A stretch of 64,000 nucleotides of DNA from Pseudomonas hygromyciniae (GCF_016925675.1 NZ_CP070506.1:1-64000); one strand, 5' to 3'; shown: positions 43,522-52,720, counted from the first letter of the stretch. Translations and numbers: made by a program. The notes: generated by a model not told the origin, from the letters alone.

Positions 43522-43953
43522 ATGAGTATTGTGAAAAAAGCCTCCGCACATTGGGAAGGCGACCTGAAGACCGGTCTGGGCTCTATTTCCACCGAAACCG
43601 GCGTACTGCGCGAAGCCCCCTACGGCTTCAAGGCCCGTTTCGAAGGTGGCAAGGGCACCAACCCTGAAGAACTGATCGGCGCAGCCCATGCCGGCTGCTT
43701 CTCCATGGCCTTTTCCATGATTCTCGGCGATGCCGGGCTCAAGGCCGACAGCATCGATACCCAGGCAGAAGTGACCCTGGACCAAGTAGACGGTGGTTTC
43801 GCGATCACAGCCGTCCATCTGATCCTCAAGGCCAAGATCCCTGGCGCAAGCCAGGCGCAGTTCGATGAGCTGAGCAAAAAAGCCAAGGAAGGATGCCCGG
43901 TGTCCAAAGTGTTGAACGCCACCATCACCCTGGATGGCACCCTCATCAACTGA
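43522..43953 (+). CDS. osmC: OsmC-family peroxiredoxin
   Basis: OsmC reduces organic hydroperoxides with a pair of cysteines. The 143 residues have the first cysteine in IGAAHAGCFSMAFSMIL near residue 60 and the second in EGCPVSKVLNATIT near residue 126. Overall order and length fit OsmC rather than Ohr. ATG 43522 follows GGGAGAACGCT. It is a single gene, and osmotic or stationary-phase induction is expected from the family. Confidence 0.92.
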   Translation: MSIVKKASAHWEGDLKTGLGSISTETGVLREAPYGFKARFEGGKGTNPEELIGAAHAGCFSMAFSMILGDAGLKADSIDTQAEVTLDQVDGGFAITAVHLILKAKIPGASQAQFDELSKKAKEGCPVSKVLNATITLDGTLIN

Positions 43954-43968
43954 TCTGCGCAGATCCAA

Positions 43969-44058
43969 TGTGGGAGCGGGCTTGCCCGCGAAGGCGGTAG
44001 GTCAGGCAACAAATGTATTGGCTGACCCACCGCCTTCGCGAGCAAGTCCCCTCCCACA
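43969..44058. repeat. REP doublet (family A)
   Basis: TGTGGGAGCGGGCTTGCCCG and its inverted partner TTCGCGAGCAAGTCCCCTCC face each other with 90 bp end to end. It separates osmC from DUF1161 copy 2. The inner arms also pair (GAAGGCGGTAGGTCAG with CTGACCCACCGCCTTC). Confidence 0.85.
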
Positions 44059-44162
44059 TTTTGTTGTGCGTTAAATCAGAACTCGCGTTTCGCAAATGTG
44101 GTCTCATACCCATGCAGCCTTTGGCGCACACCCGTGCGCAGTGCATTTAGGGAGCTTCACAC

Positions 44163-44402
44163 ATGAAACGTTTTGCCTTGGCGATTATCTGCGGTGCTTT
44201 GGCCACGTCGGCGCTGGCCGCGCCGAAGGACTGTGAAGAACTGAGGAAAGAGATCGAAGTCGACCTACAGGCCAAGGCGATCCCGTCCTACACGCTGGAA
44301 ATCATCACCGCCGAAGAAGCCAAGAATCACGATGCAGCCATGATCGTGGGCTCCTGCGAAAACGGCACCAAGCGCATCATCTACCAGCGCAACAATGACT
44401 GA
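44163..44402 (+). CDS. DUF1161 small exported protein, copy 2
   Basis: The 79-residue protein has a signal peptide (MKRFALAIICGALATSALAA), then PKDCEELRKEIEVDLQAK and VGSCENGTKRIIYQR, clearly related to the copy at 42026-42250. Both cysteines are conserved. Function is unknown. It ends right before the convergent lipoprotein gene, with no intergenic space. Confidence 0.88.
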   Translation: MKRFALAIICGALATSALAAPKDCEELRKEIEVDLQAKAIPSYTLEIITAEEAKNHDAAMIVGSCENGTKRIIYQRNND

Positions 44403-44831
44403 TCAGGGAATACAGTTGACGCTGCGTTCCTCTGCCAGCAACTGACGTTGTGCGTTATACAGCCGGATATTCGGGGTGAAGCCCAGCGAACGCCCTTCCA
44501 GGCGATAGCGCTGACCGGCCTCGAACTGGTCGTATTGCAGGGTGATAAAACACGTGCGCTCCTGGGGCTGGTTCAACCCGCCACCCAGGCCTGCGCCGGC
44601 ATACACTTCAAAATCAAAACGCACCATCAACTCGTGGCTACCCGGTGGCACCTGGAAGTAGCGCCCATCGTCGAGGGCTTTGCCGTCCAGGCGTTGCGCC
44701 ATGACCAGTTTGGCGCCCGGCGTCGGGGTGGCGAAATCGACCCAGGCCTGTTGCGGGTCGGCCGGCGGGATCGGTGTGGAGGTGCAGGCGCTGAGAAAAA
44801 TCGCCGCCAGGGGAAGCAGGAGCTGACGCAT
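44403..44831 (-). CDS. Putative lipoprotein of unknown function
   Basis: The 142-residue product has a lipoprotein signal (MRQLLLPLAAIFLSAC) with a lipobox ending at C16, then a mature domain with two further cysteines (RTCFITLQYDQFEAGQRYRLEGRS and SVNCIP). The pattern of a dose of basic and glycine residues around GSHELMVRFDFEVYAGAG resembles small beta-rich envelope lipoproteins. No named family is recognised. ATG 44831 is preferred over the upstream codon at 44840. Confidence 0.8.
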   Translation of the reverse strand: MRQLLLPLAAIFLSACTSTPIPPADPQQAWVDFATPTPGAKLVMAQRLDGKALDDGRYFQVPPGSHELMVRFDFEVYAGAGLGGGLNQPQERTCFITLQYDQFEAGQRYRLEGRSLGFTPNIRLYNAQRQLLAEERSVNCIP

Positions 44832-44918
44832 AGTGAGCACTCAAGCGTAGGAATCGTATGAGCATACCCCCTGCAAGCCAGTTAGTCTGGCAGGCCAATG
44901 ACTCTGGAGCGGTTTGAA

Positions 44919-45962
44919 ATGGTGCGGCGTTTATTGGTGGGGTTGGCGTGTGTGGTGCTCGGCGGCTGCTCCAGTGTCAGCTATTACAGCCAACTGGCCA
45001 GCGGCCAATGGCAACTGCTGCAGGCCCGCGAGCCGGTGGCCAAGGTGATCGCCGACCCGACGCGTGCGCAAGTTTTGCGGGAGCATTTGGCGCAATCCCA
45101 GAAGGCGCGGACCTTTGCCAGCCAAGCGTTGCATTTGCCCGACAACCAGAGCTACCGCCTGTACGCCGATATCGGTCGGCCGTACGTGGTCTGGAATGTC
45201 TTCGCTACCTCAGAATTTTCCTTGTTACCCCAGAACCATTGCTTCCCGATCGCCGGGTGCGTGGCTTATCGCGGTTATTACAGCCAAGGTGCCGCACGGG
45301 GCGAGGCTGCCTTGTTGCAACTGCGCGGCATGGATGTGTCGATTGGCGGGGTCGAGGCCTATTCCACTCTGGGCTGGTTTGATGACCCGATCATGAGTTC
45401 GATGATGCGCTGGGGCGAAGAGCGCTTGGCCACGGTGATTTTTCACGAGCTGGCGCACCAGCGTTTTTATGTGAAGGACGACACTGAGTTCAATGAGTCA
45501 TTTGCCACCTTTGTCGAACAGGAAGGCACCCGGCAATGGCGTACGGCCCGTGGCCTGGCGCCTGCGAGCGAGTCGACCTTGCAGCAGCGCGACCAGTTTA
45601 CCCAGTTGATCCTCGACACCCGCACCCGCTTGGAACGCCTGTATGCGCAGCCGTTGGCCGCAGATGCAATGCGTCAGGCCAAGGCTGACGAGTTCGAGCG
45701 TTTACGCCGTGAGTATCGGCAGTTACGCGACAGTCAGTGGGCCGGCGACAAGCGGTATGACGCCTGGATCAATCAACCAATGAACAACGCGCGGCTGTTG
45801 CCGTTTGGTTTGTATGACCAGTGGGTGCCGGCGTTTGCGGCGTTGTTTCGCCGGGAGGGTGGGGATTGGCTGAAGTTCTACGGTGCCGTAGAGCAGTTGG
45901 GTGGGTTGCCGGTTGAGCAGCGTAAATTGGCGTTGAAGCAGTTGGTCGGTGGCGGCCTTTAG
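44919..45962 (+). CDS. Putative aminopeptidase lipoprotein (PF10023-like)
   Basis: The 347-residue protein starts MVRRLLVGLACVVLGGC with a lipobox at C17, so it should be a membrane-anchored lipoprotein. The zinc-metallopeptidase motif H176-E-L-A-H180 lies in VIFHELAHQRFYVKDDTEFNESFATFVE, with a downstream glutamate in ESFATF that fits the third ligand. This matches the family annotated as predicted aminopeptidase, though activity has not been shown in that family as far as I know. ATG 44919 has GGAGCGG upstream; ATG 44898 does not. Confidence 0.82.
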   Translation: MVRRLLVGLACVVLGGCSSVSYYSQLASGQWQLLQAREPVAKVIADPTRAQVLREHLAQSQKARTFASQALHLPDNQSYRLYADIGRPYVVWNVFATSEFSLLPQNHCFPIAGCVAYRGYYSQGAARGEAALLQLRGMDVSIGGVEAYSTLGWFDDPIMSSMMRWGEERLATVIFHELAHQRFYVKDDTEFNESFATFVEQEGTRQWRTARGLAPASESTLQQRDQFTQLILDTRTRLERLYAQPLAADAMRQAKADEFERLRREYRQLRDSQWAGDKRYDAWINQPMNNARLLPFGLYDQWVPAFAALFRREGGDWLKFYGAVEQLGGLPVEQRKLALKQLVGGGL

Positions 45963-45980
45963 GGCCTCATCGCAGCATAA

Positions 45981-46200
45981 GTATCTACACAACTTTCAGA
46001 AACTGACGAACTCCCCTGTGGCGAGCGGGCTTGCCCCGCGCTGGGCTGCGAAGCAGCCCAAAAACCAGCCGCTACGGAGTATCTGATACACCGCATACGG
46101 CTTATTGGGGCTGCTTCGCAGCCCAGCGCGGGGCAAGCCCGCTCGCCACAACAGCCCTATCTGCTTGGCTTTATGCGATGCGGCAAAATTGTGTAGATAC
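45981..46200. repeat. Nested 220-bp palindromic element with 43-bp perfect arms
   Basis: The outer inverted repeats GTATCTACACAA (45981-45992) and TTGTGTAGATAC (46189-46200) enclose a 43-bp perfect inverted repeat (46017-46059 and 46108-46150). Each inner arm starts with a REP-like TGTGGCGAGCGGGCTTGCCC and ends in a self-complementary GGGCTGCGAAGCAGCCC. The 48-bp centre contains no gene. The region between the aminopeptidase and HAD genes (45963-46287) holds only this and the next REP pair. Confidence 0.88.
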
Positions 46201-46207
46201 CGATGCT

Positions 46208-46284
46208 CATCGCAGGCAAGCCAGCTCCCACATTTGACGGTGTTCACACATCAACATGTGGGAGCGGGCTTGCCCGCGATAGCC
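46208..46284. repeat. REP pair (family A), outward orientation
   Basis: ATCGCAGGCAAGCCAGCTCC is followed by TGTGGGAGCGGGCTTGCCCG in opposite orientation. It directly follows the nested palindrome, so four REP-like units lie within 270 bp. Confidence 0.82.
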
Positions 46285-46287
46285 ATC

Positions 46288-46947
46288 TCACGCCCGCCGC
46301 AAAAACGCCTGATGCATCTCGTCCAACGTTTCAAAATGCCAGAGCGGTTCTTCGGCACTCAACTCTTCAAAACTACCAAACCCATACCCCACCGCCGCCG
46401 CATCCAGCCCATTGCTGTGCGCGCCGATCAGGTCGTGCTTGCGGTCACCGATCATCAAGGTGCTGGCCGGATCCAGGCCTTCTTCATGCATCAAGTGGGC
46501 GATCAATTCGACCTTGTTGGTACGGGTACCGTCGAGCTCACTGCCGTAGATCACCTTGAAGTGCTTGGCGAAATCGAAATGCCTGGCGATCTCCCGGGCA
46601 AATTCCCACGGCTTGGAGGTGGCCACATACAACTGGCGACCCTGGCCATTCAATTCTTCGAGGAGTGGCATGACCCCGTCAAACACGCGGTTTTCATAGA
46701 GCCCGGTGACCTTGAAGCGCTCGCGATAGAAATCCACCGCCTCCCAGGCGCGGGCCTCGTCGAAGTCGTAGAACTGCATAAAGGCCTGCAGCAGCGGCGG
46801 GCCGATAAAGTGTTCCAGCTTGCTCAGGTCTGGCTCATCGATACCCAACTTGCCCAAGGCGTACTGGATTGAACGGGTGATGCCTTCCCGTGGGTCGGTC
46901 AGGGTGCCGTCCAGGTCAAACAGGACAGTCTGGTAATCCAGGGTCAT
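46288..46947 (-). CDS. HAD-family hydrolase (Gph-like phosphatase)
   Basis: The 219-residue HAD hydrolase has nucleophile motif LFDLDGTLTDPREG, motif II VATSKPWE and the motif III/IV region STLMIGDRKHDLIGAHSNG. The small helical cap fits phosphoglycolate phosphatase-like enzymes, but the motif TDPREGI and the C-terminus resemble the broader 5'-nucleotidase/PGP-like group, so the substrate is not assigned. It overlaps the gamma-carbonic anhydrase gene by 4 bp, indicating translational coupling. Confidence 0.88.
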   Translation of the reverse strand: MTLDYQTVLFDLDGTLTDPREGITRSIQYALGKLGIDEPDLSKLEHFIGPPLLQAFMQFYDFDEARAWEAVDFYRERFKVTGLYENRVFDGVMPLLEELNGQGRQLYVATSKPWEFAREIARHFDFAKHFKVIYGSELDGTRTNKVELIAHLMHEEGLDPASTLMIGDRKHDLIGAHSNGLDAAAVGYGFGSFEELSAEEPLWHFETLDEMHQAFLRRA

Positions 46948-47486
46948 TGGTCGAATCCTTCTGCCAGGTGCAGGTCCTTGAGCTTCACGTAGTTCGCGGC
47001 GCTGTAGGTAAAAAAGGCGCGTTCCTTGTCAGTCAGCGCGCGGATTTGTTTAACCGGGCTGCCCACATACAAAAAACCGCTTTCAAGTTTTTTGCCCGGC
47101 GGCACCAGGCTGCCGGCACCGATGATCACATCGTCTTCAACCACCGCGCCGTCCATCACAATGCTACCCATGCCGATCAGGATGCGACTGCCGACGCTGC
47201 AGCCATGCAGCATGACTTTGTGGGCGATGGTCACGTCGTCGCCGATCAGCAGCGGGAAGCCGTCCGGGTTGAAGGGGCCGGCGTGGGTAATGTGCAGCAC
47301 GCAGCCGTCTTGCACGCTGGTGCGGGCACCGATGCGGATGCGGTGCATGTCGCCGCGAATCACCGTCAGCGGCCAGACCGAGCTGTCTGAGCCGATTTCA
47401 ACATCGCCGATCACCACCGCCGAAGCGTCGACGAAAGCCCCGGCGCCGAGGGTTGGCGTGTGATTCTGATAGGTGCGAAGGGTCAC
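46944..47486 (-). CDS. Gamma-class carbonic anhydrase family protein
   Basis: The 180-residue left-handed beta-helix protein (hexapeptide repeats VVIGDVEIGSDSSVWPLTVI, RIRIGARTSVQDGCVLHI, VMLHGCSVGSRILIGMG) carries the three metal histidines in regions HITHAG, TIAHKVMLHGC and MLHG. Many members are of YrdA type with uncertain anhydrase activity. The start is GTG 47486, supported by AGAGAGG 6 bp upstream. It leads a two-gene unit with the HAD hydrolase and is divergent from prlC. Confidence 0.88.
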   Translation of the reverse strand: MTLRTYQNHTPTLGAGAFVDASAVVIGDVEIGSDSSVWPLTVIRGDMHRIRIGARTSVQDGCVLHITHAGPFNPDGFPLLIGDDVTIAHKVMLHGCSVGSRILIGMGSIVMDGAVVEDDVIIGAGSLVPPGKKLESGFLYVGSPVKQIRALTDKERAFFTYSAANYVKLKDLHLAEGFDQ

Positions 47487-47587
47487 GATAGCCTCTCTCT
47501 GTTTGGTTGATAGCTGCGGTGGACGTTGATTGTAATTAAGATGGCCCCATCTTTGTCTTACCTGTTTCTTCAGCCAAGGTGCCAACC

Positions 47588-49639
47588 GTGAGCGCGAACA
47601 ACCCTCTTTTGCAGTCCTACGACCTGCCGCCGTTCTCGGCGATCCGTGCCGAGCACGTCCAACCGGCCATCGAACAGATCCTGGCCGACAACCGCGTCGC
47701 CATCGAAGGCATCCTGCAAAGCCAGGGGAAAAATCCGACCTGGGCCGGCCTGGTCCTGGCCATGGACGAACTCAACGACCGCCTGGGCGCGGCGTGGAGC
47801 CCGGTCAGCCACCTGAATGCCGTGTGCAACAGCGCCGAGTTGCGCGAAGCCTACGAGGCCTGCCTGCCGGCACTGAGCGCCTATTCCACCGAGATGGGTC
47901 AGAACCGTGAGCTGTTCCAGGCCTTCGAAGCCCTGGCCAACAGCCCCGAAGCCGCCGGTTTCGATGTGGCGCAAAAAACCATCCTGGAGCACTCCCTGCG
48001 CGACTTCCGTCTGTCGGGTATCGACCTGCCGCCTGAGCAGCAGAAGCGCTATGCCGAAGTGCAAAGCAAATTGTCCGAACTGGGCAGCAAGTTCTCCAAC
48101 CAGTTGCTCGACGCTACCCAGGCCTGGACCAAGCACGTCACCGACGAAGCCACCCTCGCCGGCCTGACCGATTCGGCCAAGGCGCAAATGGCTGCTGCGG
48201 CCCAGGCCAAAGGCCTCGATGGCTGGCTGATCACCCTGGAATTCCCCAGCTACTACGCGGTGATGACCTACGCCCACGACCGCGCGCTACGCGAAGAAGT
48301 CTACGCGGCCTACTGCACCCGCGCGTCGGACCAGGGCCCGAATGCCGGTCAGAACGATAACGGTCCGGTAATGGAACAGATCCTCGACCTGCGTCAGGAA
48401 CTGGCCCAACTGCTCGGCTTCGCCTCCTTCTCCGAACTGAGCCTGGCCACCAAAATGGCCGAATCCAGCGACCAGGTACTCAGTTTCCTACGTGACCTGG
48501 CCAAGCGCAGCAAACCGTTCGCCACCCAGGACCTACAGCAGCTCAAGGCCTACGCCGCCGAGCAAGGTTGCGCGGACCTGCAAAGCTGGGACAGCGGTTT
48601 CTACGGCGAAAAGCTGCGTGAACAACGCTACAGCGTGTCCCAGGAAGCCCTGCGCGCCTACTTCCCGATCGACAAAGTGCTGGGTGGGCTGTTTGCCATT
48701 GTCCAGCGCCTGTACGGCATTGAGATCGCCGAGCAGAAAGGCTTCGACACCTGGCACCCGGATGTTCGCCTGTTCGAAATCAAGGAAAACGGCCAGCACG
48801 TCGGCCGCTTCTTCTTCGACCTGTATGCCCGCGCCAACAAGCGTGGCGGTGCGTGGATGGACGGCGCTCGTGATCGCCGGCGTACCGCCGCAGGTACCCT
48901 GCAAAGCCCGGTGGCCAACCTGGTGTGCAACTTCACCCCGGCCGACAGCGGCAAGCCTGCCCTGCTGACCCACGATGAAGTCACCACCCTGTTCCACGAA
49001 TTCGGCCATGGCCTGCACCACCTGCTGACCCGCGTCGAACACGCGGGCGTGTCCGGCATCAATGGCGTGGCTTGGGATGCGGTGGAGTTGCCGAGCCAGT
49101 TCATGGAGAACTGGTGCTGGGAGCCGGAAGGCCTGGCGCTGATTTCCGGTCACTACGAAAGTGGCGAAGCACTGCCCCAGGATCTGCTGCAAAAAATGCT
49201 CGCGGCGAAGAACTTCCAGTCCGGCCTGATGATGGTGCGCCAGCTGGAATTCTCGCTGTTTGACTTTGAACTGCATGCCACCCACGGCGATGGCCGCAGC
49301 GTGGCGCAGGTGCTCGAAGGCATCCGTGACGAAGTGTCCGTGATGCGTCCACCGGCCTACAACCGCTTCCCCAACAGCTTCGCGCACATCTTCGCCGGCG
49401 GTTACGCGGCGGGTTACTACAGCTACAAGTGGGCCGAAGTGTTGTCGGCGGATGCCTTCTCCAAGTTTGAAGAAGACGGCGTGCTCAATGCAGAGACCGG
49501 CCGTGCCTTCCGCGAGGCGATCCTGGCTCGAGGTGGTTCTCAGGCGCCGATGGTGTTGTTCGTCGACTTCCGCGGACGCGCACCGTCGATTGACGCACTC
49601 TTGCGCCACAGCGGCCTGAGTGAGGACGCGGCAGCATGA
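47588..49639 (+). CDS. prlC: Oligopeptidase A
   Basis: PrlC is a zinc M3 metallopeptidase that degrades cytosolic peptides, including cleaved signal peptides. The 683-residue protein has the active site H470-E-F-G-H474 in TLFHEFGHGLHHLLTRVEHAGVSG, with the third ligand glutamate in the following helix. GTG 47588 was chosen because AAGGTG stands 6-7 bp upstream; GTG 47579 is the upstream alternative. The stop overlaps the YheV-like gene start. Confidence 0.96.
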   Translation: MSANNPLLQSYDLPPFSAIRAEHVQPAIEQILADNRVAIEGILQSQGKNPTWAGLVLAMDELNDRLGAAWSPVSHLNAVCNSAELREAYEACLPALSAYSTEMGQNRELFQAFEALANSPEAAGFDVAQKTILEHSLRDFRLSGIDLPPEQQKRYAEVQSKLSELGSKFSNQLLDATQAWTKHVTDEATLAGLTDSAKAQMAAAAQAKGLDGWLITLEFPSYYAVMTYAHDRALREEVYAAYCTRASDQGPNAGQNDNGPVMEQILDLRQELAQLLGFASFSELSLATKMAESSDQVLSFLRDLAKRSKPFATQDLQQLKAYAAEQGCADLQSWDSGFYGEKLREQRYSVSQEALRAYFPIDKVLGGLFAIVQRLYGIEIAEQKGFDTWHPDVRLFEIKENGQHVGRFFFDLYARANKRGGAWMDGARDRRRTAAGTLQSPVANLVCNFTPADSGKPALLTHDEVTTLFHEFGHGLHHLLTRVEHAGVSGINGVAWDAVELPSQFMENWCWEPEGLALISGHYESGEALPQDLLQKMLAAKNFQSGLMMVRQLEFSLFDFELHATHGDGRSVAQVLEGIRDEVSVMRPPAYNRFPNSFAHIFAGGYAAGYYSYKWAEVLSADAFSKFEEDGVLNAETGRAFREAILARGGSQAPMVLFVDFRGRAPSIDALLRHSGLSEDAAA

Positions 49640-49911
49640 GTGACGGGCCTGTGATCACCAAAAAGCAATTTATCGCCGGCGCCGTGTGCCCGGCGTGCAG
49701 CGAGCCGGACAAGTTGAAGATGTGGACCGAGGACAACGTGCCCCATCGCGAATGCGTGGCCTGCGGCTATACCGACACGCTCAACGACCAAGGTTTGTCG
49801 GTGCCCAAGGAATTGGGCACGCGGGTCAACACCTCGGCGTTGAAAGCACCCGCGGATCCCAAGGTGCAGGCGGTGCAGTTCTTCCCTAATCCGAAGCTGA
49901 AAAAAGACTAA
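49636..49911 (+). CDS. yheV: YheV-like zinc-ribbon protein
   Basis: The 91-residue protein has two CxxC knuckles, C18-P-A-C21 and C40-V-A-C43, that form a zinc ribbon, followed by a proline- and lysine-rich tail. It matches the YheV / DUF2387 family, which often lies behind prlC. Its ATG overlaps the prlC stop (ATGA), so expression is coupled. Function is unknown. Confidence 0.9.
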   Translation: MSDGPVITKKQFIAGAVCPACSEPDKLKMWTEDNVPHRECVACGYTDTLNDQGLSVPKELGTRVNTSALKAPADPKVQAVQFFPNPKLKKD

Positions 49912-49929
49912 AGAAGCTACCCCAACCCC

Positions 49930-50029
49930 TGTAGGAGCGAGCCTGCTCGCGAAGATCGTTAACGATAACGCGTTCATGTTGAATGAACGTGGCGTCCTTG
50001 AGATTTTCGCGAGCAAGCTCGCTCCTACA
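49930..50029. repeat. REPIN copy 3 of the 100-bp family (family B)
   Basis: The element is exactly 100 bp, starting TGTAGGAGCGAGCCTGCTCG and ending CGAGCAAGCTCGCTCCTACA. The interior contains AACGATAACGCG and TGAATGAACGTGGCG. It lies between yheV and the gluconate dehydrogenase operon. Confidence 0.92.
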
Positions 50030-50180
50030 TTTTTTTGCGCGCATTTCTCGAATTTCCTGGCTGAAACGATTCCTTTATTACTTAGCCTGCTATCATTTGT
50101 AACTATTCATTGCTATCAAAACGACAAGCCGCTCCATGAAGCGACTGCTCAAACCCGTGACCACATGATGAGGTGCCACC

Positions 50181-50933
50181 ATGTCTGATCAAGATCGAGA
50201 CAACCCCCGGCGTGACTTTTTGCGCAAATCCTTGACCTTGATCCCGGTGGTCACGGTTGCCAGTACCGGCCTTGGCGGCTCGATGCTGATGGCCACGCCC
50301 GAACCTGCCCAGGCCAGCCCGGCCAAGGCACCCGCTAGCGAAAAGGCCTACGAGCCCAGCTACTTCACCGCCGAGGAATGGGCGTTTATCAACGCCGCCG
50401 TCGCGCGCTTGATTCCTGCCGATGCCCAAGGCCCAGGCGCCCTGGAAGCCGGCGCGCCGGAATACATCGACCGCCAGATGAACACCCCCTACGCCAGCGG
50501 TGCCCTGTGGTTTATGCAAGGCCCGTTCAATGCCGACGCGCCGCCCGAGATGGGCTGGCAGAGCAAGCTGGTGCCCAAGGAGATCTATCGCCTGGGTATT
50601 GCTGCCACGGATTCCTGGTCGAAAGCCTTCAACGGTAAAGCATTTGCTGGGCAAGACAGCGCTACCCAGGATGATTTGCTGCGTCGCCTGGAGGCGGGCG
50701 GTGCCGAAACCGGCGAGCATTTCGCGGCGGTCCCACCGAAGATTTTCTTCAACTTGCTGCTGCAAAACACCAAGGAGGGGTTCTTCTGCGACCCGATCCA
50801 CGGCGGCAACAAAGGCATGGTCGGCTGGACCATGATCGGCTTCCCCGGCGCCCGCGCCGATTTTATGGATTGGGTTGAACGCAACGAGCAATACCCCTTC
50901 CCGGCTGTTTCCATCCGTGGCGAGAGGGCATAA
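50181..50933 (+). CDS. Gluconate 2-dehydrogenase subunit 3 (small, Tat-exported)
   Basis: This is the small subunit of the membrane-bound FAD-dependent gluconate 2-dehydrogenase, which oxidises gluconate to 2-ketogluconate in the periplasm. The 250 residues start with a twin-arginine signal (NPRRDFLRKSLTLIPVVTVAS). The mature part contains YFTAEEWAFINAAVARLIPAD and GALEAGAPEYIDRQM, typical of this family. The folded complex with the flavoprotein is exported through Tat using this signal. It is 2 bp before the large subunit gene. Confidence 0.94.
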   Translation: MSDQDRDNPRRDFLRKSLTLIPVVTVASTGLGGSMLMATPEPAQASPAKAPASEKAYEPSYFTAEEWAFINAAVARLIPADAQGPGALEAGAPEYIDRQMNTPYASGALWFMQGPFNADAPPEMGWQSKLVPKEIYRLGIAATDSWSKAFNGKAFAGQDSATQDDLLRRLEAGGAETGEHFAAVPPKIFFNLLLQNTKEGFFCDPIHGGNKGMVGWTMIGFPGARADFMDWVERNEQYPFPAVSIRGERA

Positions 50934-50935
50934 GC

Positions 50936-52720
50936 GTGGCGACCATCATGAAGAAAGTCGATGCAGTGATCGTCGGCTTCGGCTGGACCGGCGCGATCAT
51001 GGCCAAGGAGCTGACGGAAGCGGGTTTGCACGTGGTAGCGCTGGAGCGCGGCCCGATGCAGGACACCTACCCGGACGGCAATTACCCACAAGTGATCGAC
51101 GAACTGACCTACAGCGTGCGTAAAAAGCTGTTCCAGGACATTTCCAAGGAAACCGTGACCATTCGCCATAGCGTGAATGACATCGCCTTGCCCAACCGGC
51201 AGTTGGGCGCGTTTTTACCGGGCAATGGCGTAGGCGGTGCGGGCCTGCACTGGTCGGGTGTGCATTTTCGGGTGGACCCTATCGAACTGCGCATGCGCAG
51301 CCACTATGAAGAGCGCTACGGCAAAAACTTCATTCCCAAGGACATGACCATCCAGGACTTCGGCGTCAGCTACGAAGAGCTGGAACCGTTCTTTGACTAC
51401 GCCGAAAAAGTCTTCGGCACCTCCGGCCAGGCCTGGACCGTAAAAGGCCAGTTGGTGGGTGAAGGCAAGGGCGGTAACCCTTATGCGCCGGATCGCTCCA
51501 GCCATTTCCCACTGGAGTCGCAGAAAAATACCTACTCGGCGCAACTGTTCCAGAAAGCTGCCGCCGATGTGGGCTACAAACCCTACAACCTGCCGTCGGC
51601 CAATACCTCGGGGCCTTACACCAACCCCTATGGCGCGCAGATGGGGCCGTGCAACTTCTGTGGTTTTTGCAGCGGGTATGTCTGCTACATGTACTCCAAG
51701 GCATCGCCCAACGTGAATATCCTGCCGGCCCTGCGCCAGGTGCCGAATTTTGAGCTGCGGCCAAATTCCCACGTGCTCAAGGTCAATCTCGACAGCACCA
51801 AGCGCAAGGCCACCGGCGTGACCTACATCGACGCCCAGGGCCGCGAGATCGAGCAACCGGCGGACCTGGTGATTCTCGGCGCCTTCCAGTTCCACAACGT
51901 GCGCCTGATGCTGCTCTCGGGCATCGGCAAGCCCTACGACCCGATCACGGGCGAAGGGGTGGTGGGCAAGAACTTCGCCTACCAGAACATGGCCACCATC
52001 AAGGCCTACTTCGATAAAGACGTGCACACCAACAACTTCATCGGCGCCGGCGGCAACGGCGTGGCGGTGGACGATTTCAACGCCGACAACTTCGACCATG
52101 GGCCCCATGGCTTTGTCGGAGGCTCGCCGATGTGGGTCAACCAGGCGGGCAGCCGGCCGATTGCCGGTACCTCCAACCCACCGGGCACGCCGGCCTGGGG
52201 CAGCGCGTGGAAGCGCGCCACGGCCGATTACTACACCCACCAAGTGTCGATGGACGCCCACGGCGCCCATCAATCCTACCGAGGCAACTACCTCGATCTG
52301 GACCCGGTTTACCGGGATGCCTACGGCCTGCCGCTGCTGCGCATGACCTTCGATTGGCAGGAAAACGACATCAAGATGAACCGCTTCATGGTCGAGAAAA
52401 TGGGCAAGATCGCCGAGGCGATGAACCCCAAGGCGATTGCCGTGCTCGGCAAAAAGGTCGGCGAGCACTTCAATACAGCGTCCTACCAGACCACCCACCT
52501 CAACGGTGGCGCGATCATGGGTACCGACCCGAAGACCAGCGCGTTGAACCGCTACCTGCAGTGTTGGGATGTACACAACGTGTTTGTCCCTGGCGCATCT
52601 GCTTTTCCACAAGGCCTGGGCTACAACCCTACGGGCCTGGTGGCGGCGTTGACCTATTGGTCGGCCCGGGCGATTCGCGAGCAGTACCTGAAAAACCCCG
52701 GCCCGCTGGTTCAGGCATAA
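50936..52720 (+). CDS. Gluconate 2-dehydrogenase large (FAD) subunit
   Basis: This GMC-family flavoprotein oxidises gluconate. The 594 residues start (GTG 50936) with the FAD-binding Rossmann motif DAVIVGFGWTGAIMAKEL. They contain GNGVGGAGLHWSGVHFR and a cysteine cluster CNFCGFCSGYVCYMYSK that could hold an iron-sulfur cluster, as in related dehydrogenases. The C-terminus has the catalytic-base region HLNGGAIMGTDPKTSA and NPTGLVAALTYWSA. There is no signal peptide, so it would be co-exported with subunit 3. Electrons pass to the cytochrome c subunit encoded next. Confidence 0.94.
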   Translation: MATIMKKVDAVIVGFGWTGAIMAKELTEAGLHVVALERGPMQDTYPDGNYPQVIDELTYSVRKKLFQDISKETVTIRHSVNDIALPNRQLGAFLPGNGVGGAGLHWSGVHFRVDPIELRMRSHYEERYGKNFIPKDMTIQDFGVSYEELEPFFDYAEKVFGTSGQAWTVKGQLVGEGKGGNPYAPDRSSHFPLESQKNTYSAQLFQKAAADVGYKPYNLPSANTSGPYTNPYGAQMGPCNFCGFCSGYVCYMYSKASPNVNILPALRQVPNFELRPNSHVLKVNLDSTKRKATGVTYIDAQGREIEQPADLVILGAFQFHNVRLMLLSGIGKPYDPITGEGVVGKNFAYQNMATIKAYFDKDVHTNNFIGAGGNGVAVDDFNADNFDHGPHGFVGGSPMWVNQAGSRPIAGTSNPPGTPAWGSAWKRATADYYTHQVSMDAHGAHQSYRGNYLDLDPVYRDAYGLPLLRMTFDWQENDIKMNRFMVEKMGKIAEAMNPKAIAVLGKKVGEHFNTASYQTTHLNGGAIMGTDPKTSALNRYLQCWDVHNVFVPGASAFPQGLGYNPTGLVAALTYWSARAIREQYLKNPGPLVQA

